Assembly (NCBI GenBank): GCA_034006265.1
Contig: JAVETB010000003.1
Location: forward strand, 15,242-79,241
Origin: Syntrophus sp034006265
GTDB taxonomy: Bacteria > Desulfobacterota > Syntrophia > Syntrophales > Syntrophaceae
Length of the DNA stretch: 64,000 nt
Direction: 5' to 3'
The notes beneath the pieces are model-generated. The model worked only from the letters and a program-made list of their open reading frames with translations. It did no database searches and had not been told where the DNA came from. Every line of letters begins with the position of its first letter. Positions within the stretch are counted from its first letter, which is position 1. Of the stretch, positions 60,721 to 64,000 are shown one piece after another. Made by a program: the position numbers and the translations under genes.

Positions 60721-61857
60721 TTATAGGATGTTTCCTTCCCGGCAAGGCTTGAAAACCAGCGATTCCATTTCATGGCGATGTCGCTCCGGCCGATAGCAGG
60801 ATTCCCGTTCCATTCGATCAATCATCTCATACCGCCGGCTGCTTGATTCCATGTCCTCGGACCCCGCATTCTTCATCACGGACGGGCAGAAGAAGTATTG
60901 ATTACGGCCCTTCTGCTTTGCCTGATACATGGCGACATCCGCATTTTTGAGAAGCGTTTCCGCATCTTCACCATCTGACGGATATATGGCGACCCCGATG
61001 CTGGTCGTCAAAAAATAATCGCGGCCATTGAGCCTGAAGGGATCCCTGAAGCTGTTCAGCATCTTCTCTGCGACCAGCCTGATGGATTCAGCATGCCCTT
61101 GATTTGTAATCATGATCACGAACTCATCTCCGCCTATCCTGGCGACGACATCGGATTTTCGCACGATAGCGACCAATCGGTTTGAGACTCCCTTCAGCAG
61201 CTGATCTCCCGTGGCATGACCCATCGTGTCGTTGATCATTTTAAACCCGTCCAGGTCCAGAAACATGATCGCGAGTTTTTTCCCCATTCGCCGGGACAGG
61301 GACACGGCATGGTCCAGTTCGTCCCTGAAGAGAAGACGGTTGGCCAATCCCGTCAAATGGTCATGGTAGGCCAGATGCTCGATTCTGTCCTGTATCCGCT
61401 TGCGCCGTATCATCTCCTTCTGCAGGGATTCATTGGCCTTTCTAAGCTCTGACTGTATCTGCTTCCGCTGTGAGTTATCTACAATGCTTGCAATAAGATA
61501 ATTTCTATCCCTCAGGGTTATCGGCACCGCGGTTTTTATGATGGGCAGCCTGGTTCCGTCAACCCGGATCAGAATCTCTTCCGAGTTCTCCACGGACTGC
61601 CCCTCGTCGGTGATCGGACACCTGCCGCCCGCCCCGGGACAGAGCAAACCTTGGCATGCGCGGCCGATGAGCATTCCAGCAGGATACCCGCCAATACCAT
61701 GGATTTTTTGATTCGCATAAACAATGCGGTGGGTGTCGGCATCCACAACGACAACACCGAATCCAAGCGCCTCAAAAATGGCAGGCGAAAAGTCACCTGT
61801 ACCGTTTTCCACTGGATGGATCACATTTGGCGAAAAAAAAGAGTTAGTGAAATCCAT
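60721..61857 (-). CDS. PAS-GGDEF diguanylate cyclase
   Basis: 378 residues from ATG 61857; a TTG at 61869 has a good AAGG site and is equally likely. The PAS domain spans about 25-135 with cysteines in ACQGLLCPGAGGRC. A GGDEF domain follows with the intact motif RIGGDEFV, so it should make c-di-GMP. The RxxD inhibitory site was not checked. The HDOD-GAF gene follows. Confidence 0.92.
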   Translation of the reverse strand: MDFTNSFFSPNVIHPVENGTGDFSPAIFEALGFGVVVVDADTHRIVYANQKIHGIGGYPAGMLIGRACQGLLCPGAGGRCPITDEGQSVENSEEILIRVDGTRLPIIKTAVPITLRDRNYLIASIVDNSQRKQIQSELRKANESLQKEMIRRKRIQDRIEHLAYHDHLTGLANRLLFRDELDHAVSLSRRMGKKLAIMFLDLDGFKMINDTMGHATGDQLLKGVSNRLVAIVRKSDVVARIGGDEFVIMITNQGHAESIRLVAEKMLNSFRDPFRLNGRDYFLTTSIGVAIYPSDGEDAETLLKNADVAMYQAKQKGRNQYFFCPSVMKNAGSEDMESSSRRYEMIDRMERESCYRPERHRHEMESLVFKPCREGNIL

Positions 61858-62166
61858 GCCCCCAGACAAGCCTTCCCCCTTTTCCCGATTGCTTCTGACG
61901 GAATCTGAATCTCTGTTCTCTGCAGGAGAGAACCTCCGCTATGTTATCCTGTCATCAGGAAAAGAGATCCGCCCCTGCCTTGGAAAAAACTTTGCGCATC
62001 AGACTGTGCTCTCTGAGAATTATTTAACTTTGGCAAAATATATGCCAGCATTAAGCAAAGAACCCGCCAGGATTTCCTGCTTTCCATGGATTCATCGCTT
62101 GAAGAGATTGGTCTTTATCATGCAGGTTTCTTTTTCTTCAAAGTCAGCCTCGTTTTTTTGTGGGAA

Positions 62167-63582
62167 TCAAAGAACAAGGCCTGTTATGAAATTCCTGAGT
62201 TCGTTGAGATTCTGGCAGGAGCGAACGTCGTCACAGAAGGGGCGGTACGTTGCAATGGCGCTGTCGCCGACGGCCCAGAGGCGCTCCGGTTCCGGATTAA
62301 GCCAGATCACGCGGCGGCAGTGTTCCCGCATTGCCTCCAGAAATTGCGCCTTCGGATCGAGGAAATTTGTCCGGCCGTCACCGAGGATGATCAGGGTCGT
62401 TTTTTTATCAAGGACGTCCAGAAATTCTTCCTGAAACTGGGAAAAGGCCGCACCGTAATCCGAGATCTCCAGATCTTCGTCGACGTGGTCGCGAACCTCT
62501 CCGCCGCCATAGACCACGTAGCTTGGCAACTCCAGTTTGAACTTGGCCATGATCCGGTCAATGGCGTCCATGATGGTGTGGTCTTTCATTGTTTCGCTTA
62601 CGTCCGTCACCTGGGCGATGAACACGAAACTCCGGACCCGGCTCAGGCAGTCCTGGACGGAATAGAGAATGTTGAGCATGAAGGGAACGGCCTTCCAGAC
62701 GGAATAGGAAACGTCGCAGAGGGCTACGATCTTCGCTTTCCGTTTCTGCCGCCGGCGGAAGAAGATTTCCAGGGGGATGCCTTCATAATGGGCGGCACGC
62801 TGGAGCGTTTTCTTGATGTCCACGACGCCGCTCCGCTTCCGGCGATATTGCCTGGCAACAAGGTCCCGTAGCCGGCGGGCCAGACGCTCAATAGCCAGAT
62901 GAACCTCCCGGGCCTCTTCACGGCTGAGCTGGGTAAAGGGAACTTCCTCCAGATTCCCGGCCCGACCGGCGGCGGAATCGGCATCCGCGGCCGGCGCATT
63001 ACGGCCGGTGGGAACGTCAGCCTCCATATGACCGGCAATTCCCAACCGCTCCAGCAGGAGATCGTCAAGACTCCGCTTCTCGATGTTGGCGCCCTCGAGA
63101 TCGCTTGCCGTCAGGAGTTTATCCACCCTTCCGTGCAGAACCTTCCGCTGGATGGCAGAGAGGATGTCGGAAAAGGAAAGTTCGGGAGCATCCGCCTCGA
63201 GATCCAGGATTTTCTGGAGTTCCCGCAGAAAAGCCGCTCGATTGCCGGCTAGAAAATCGAGAAACTCCAGGGCGGAAGCCGAATTTGCCGCTTCCTGGCC
63301 GAAAGTGTCCACCAGATCGATCAGACGGTTGGATAAGGCTCGGGAGCGCATGTCATCCGCGCCGATTTGGAGGGTGTGAAAAAAAAGGTCATAGATTTTG
63401 TCAAAAAGTTCGAGGTCTTTTGCCTCTTTGACAAAATTGGCCCGCAGGGCCGCATGGAAAGGTTCTTCCGGGGAGAAGTCTATCAACTCCAGGCACCGGA
63501 CGGCGTTAATCACTTCCGATGTGGAGACTCTCAATCCCCCGGCCCGGCACAGAGAGGCAAACTGCAGGATCGCTTGAAGCAT
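62167..63582 (-). CDS. VWA-domain CoxE-family protein
   Basis: 471 residues from ATG 63582 (AGGAGG upstream). The N-terminal helical part is variable. A VWA domain in the C-terminal half has the MIDAS motif DVSYS (DxSxS) and the later TDVSE/ILGDGRTN segments. Proteins of this class work with MoxR AAA+ ATPases to mature metal enzymes or complexes. The MoxR gene is next to it, upstream. Confidence 0.87.
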   Translation of the reverse strand: MLQAILQFASLCRAGGLRVSTSEVINAVRCLELIDFSPEEPFHAALRANFVKEAKDLELFDKIYDLFFHTLQIGADDMRSRALSNRLIDLVDTFGQEAANSASALEFLDFLAGNRAAFLRELQKILDLEADAPELSFSDILSAIQRKVLHGRVDKLLTASDLEGANIEKRSLDDLLLERLGIAGHMEADVPTGRNAPAADADSAAGRAGNLEEVPFTQLSREEAREVHLAIERLARRLRDLVARQYRRKRSGVVDIKKTLQRAAHYEGIPLEIFFRRRQKRKAKIVALCDVSYSVWKAVPFMLNILYSVQDCLSRVRSFVFIAQVTDVSETMKDHTIMDAIDRIMAKFKLELPSYVVYGGGEVRDHVDEDLEISDYGAAFSQFQEEFLDVLDKKTTLIILGDGRTNFLDPKAQFLEAMREHCRRVIWLNPEPERLWAVGDSAIATYRPFCDDVRSCQNLNELRNFITGLVL

Positions 63583-63593
63583 GGCCTGCCTCC

Positions 63594-64000
63594 TTAGGCT
63601 GTGCAGAAAGGATCTTTGGGCGGCTTGGAGAAATGGTCCCGGACTTTCTGCGCGTCCGCTTCGCTTTTGCACAGGACATTCAGGGTTCCCCTGATCACCT
63701 CCGGCTTGATCTCAAACAGCTGCAGGGCAATGAGTGCCCGCGTCCAGTCCACGGTTTCCGAAACACAGGGCTTTTTCTTCAGATCCAGGTCCCGGATGGT
63801 TCGAACGGCTTCCACGATCTTTTCGGCGAAGACCGGATCGATGCCGGGGAATTTCACTTCGAGGATTCCCAGTTCCCGCTCCTTATCAGGAAAGTCGATG
63901 TGCAGGTAGAGGCAGCGGCGCTTGAGGGTGTCGCTTAACTCGCGGAAGGCATTGGAGGTGAGGAAAACAAAGGGAATGTGCCGGGCGCTTTGCGTTCCTA
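63594..64000 (-). CDS. MoxR-type AAA+ ATPase, C-terminal part (cut by window edge)
   Basis: At least 135 residues are visible on the minus strand, running off the right edge. The visible part has the sensor-1 region FVFLTSN, then LKRRCLYLHIDFPDKEREL with the arginine-finger region, and the C-terminal lid. It ends 11 bp before the VWA gene start, so the two form the usual MoxR-VWA pair. The target of the pair is unknown. Confidence 0.88.
   Translation of the reverse strand, partial: GTQSARHIPFVFLTSNAFRELSDTLKRRCLYLHIDFPDKERELGILEVKFPGIDPVFAEKIVEAVRTIRDLDLKKKPCVSETVDWTRALIALQLFEIKPEVIRGTLNVLCKSEADAQKVRDHFSKPPKDPFCTA

Overview
The window looks like chromosome of a strictly anaerobic deltaproteobacterium, most like the Syntrophales (Syntrophus/Smithella type). 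This is an inference from gene content: stand-alone NifX/NifB-domain proteins, MinD/Mrp ATPases carrying ferredoxin or Fe-S motifs, heterodisulfide-reductase-like Fe-S proteins, a tungstate-type transporter, DUF5320 and DUF364 proteins, and two PAS-sigma54 activators. I saw no rRNA, tRNA, CRISPR array, integrase or intact insertion sequence. Both window edges cut genes.

Layout. 1-3445 (minus): nucleotide-sugar genes (UDP-sugar dehydrogenase, DegT aminotransferase, Gfo/Idh oxidoreductase), probably for a UDP-2,3-diamino-uronate. 3446-4475 is about 1 kb with no convincing gene. 4476-7774: a zinc-ribbon protein, a flavodoxin, an M20 amidohydrolase, a small membrane protein and a half-size TauE. 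8148-11068 (minus): a ZnuABC-type metal importer led by a ribbon-helix-helix regulator with a Cys-rich tail; a 17-bp dyad lies inside that regulator's promoter.

11340-24509 is the most interesting part. It is a large locus resembling the Orange Protein (ORP) complex genes of Desulfovibrio. It has a PAS-sigma54 activator, two ferredoxin-containing MinD ATPases, two NifX proteins and an orphan receiver domain on the plus strand. On the minus strand are Mrp, an MBL hydrolase, pyruvoyl arginine decarboxylase, a membrane-anchored NifU-DUF3343 fusion, NifU, two more NifX proteins, DsrE and a second, paralogous activator. Two intergenic regions carry TTGCA-N4-TGCAA-type sites at 22- and 33-bp centre spacing, next to sigma54-like elements that begin TGGCATG. 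One of those elements sits in the middle of a perfect 53-bp palindrome.

24670-28834: a tungstate/molybdate ABC importer (wtpABC-like) and a second Mrp that lacks the CPxC motif. 29285-34638: a DUF6125-like protein, a cation transporter fused to a NifX domain, a radical SAM protein, FmdB, TrmO, a ZIP transporter and DUF364. 34712-38285: an Fe-S / FAD / Fe-S oxidoreductase operon. 38334-41534: gamma carbonic anhydrase, MoaA behind a strong hairpin, two DUF5320-type proteins and a thioesterase.

41561-64000: mostly housekeeping and envelope functions. These are PrfC, a TIGR03790 protein, a TetR-OMF-MacA-MacB efflux operon, a WD40-like lipoprotein, HtpG, a DnaJ protein, flavin reductase, KefF-KefC, an HDOD-GAF protein, a PAS-GGDEF cyclase and a VWA/MoxR pair cut by the right edge.

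The common thread from 8 to 41 kb is metal and cofactor handling. It includes Zn/Mn-type, W/Mo and CDF/ZIP transport, MoaA, five NifX domains, four MinD/Mrp-type ATPases and two NifU-type scaffolds.
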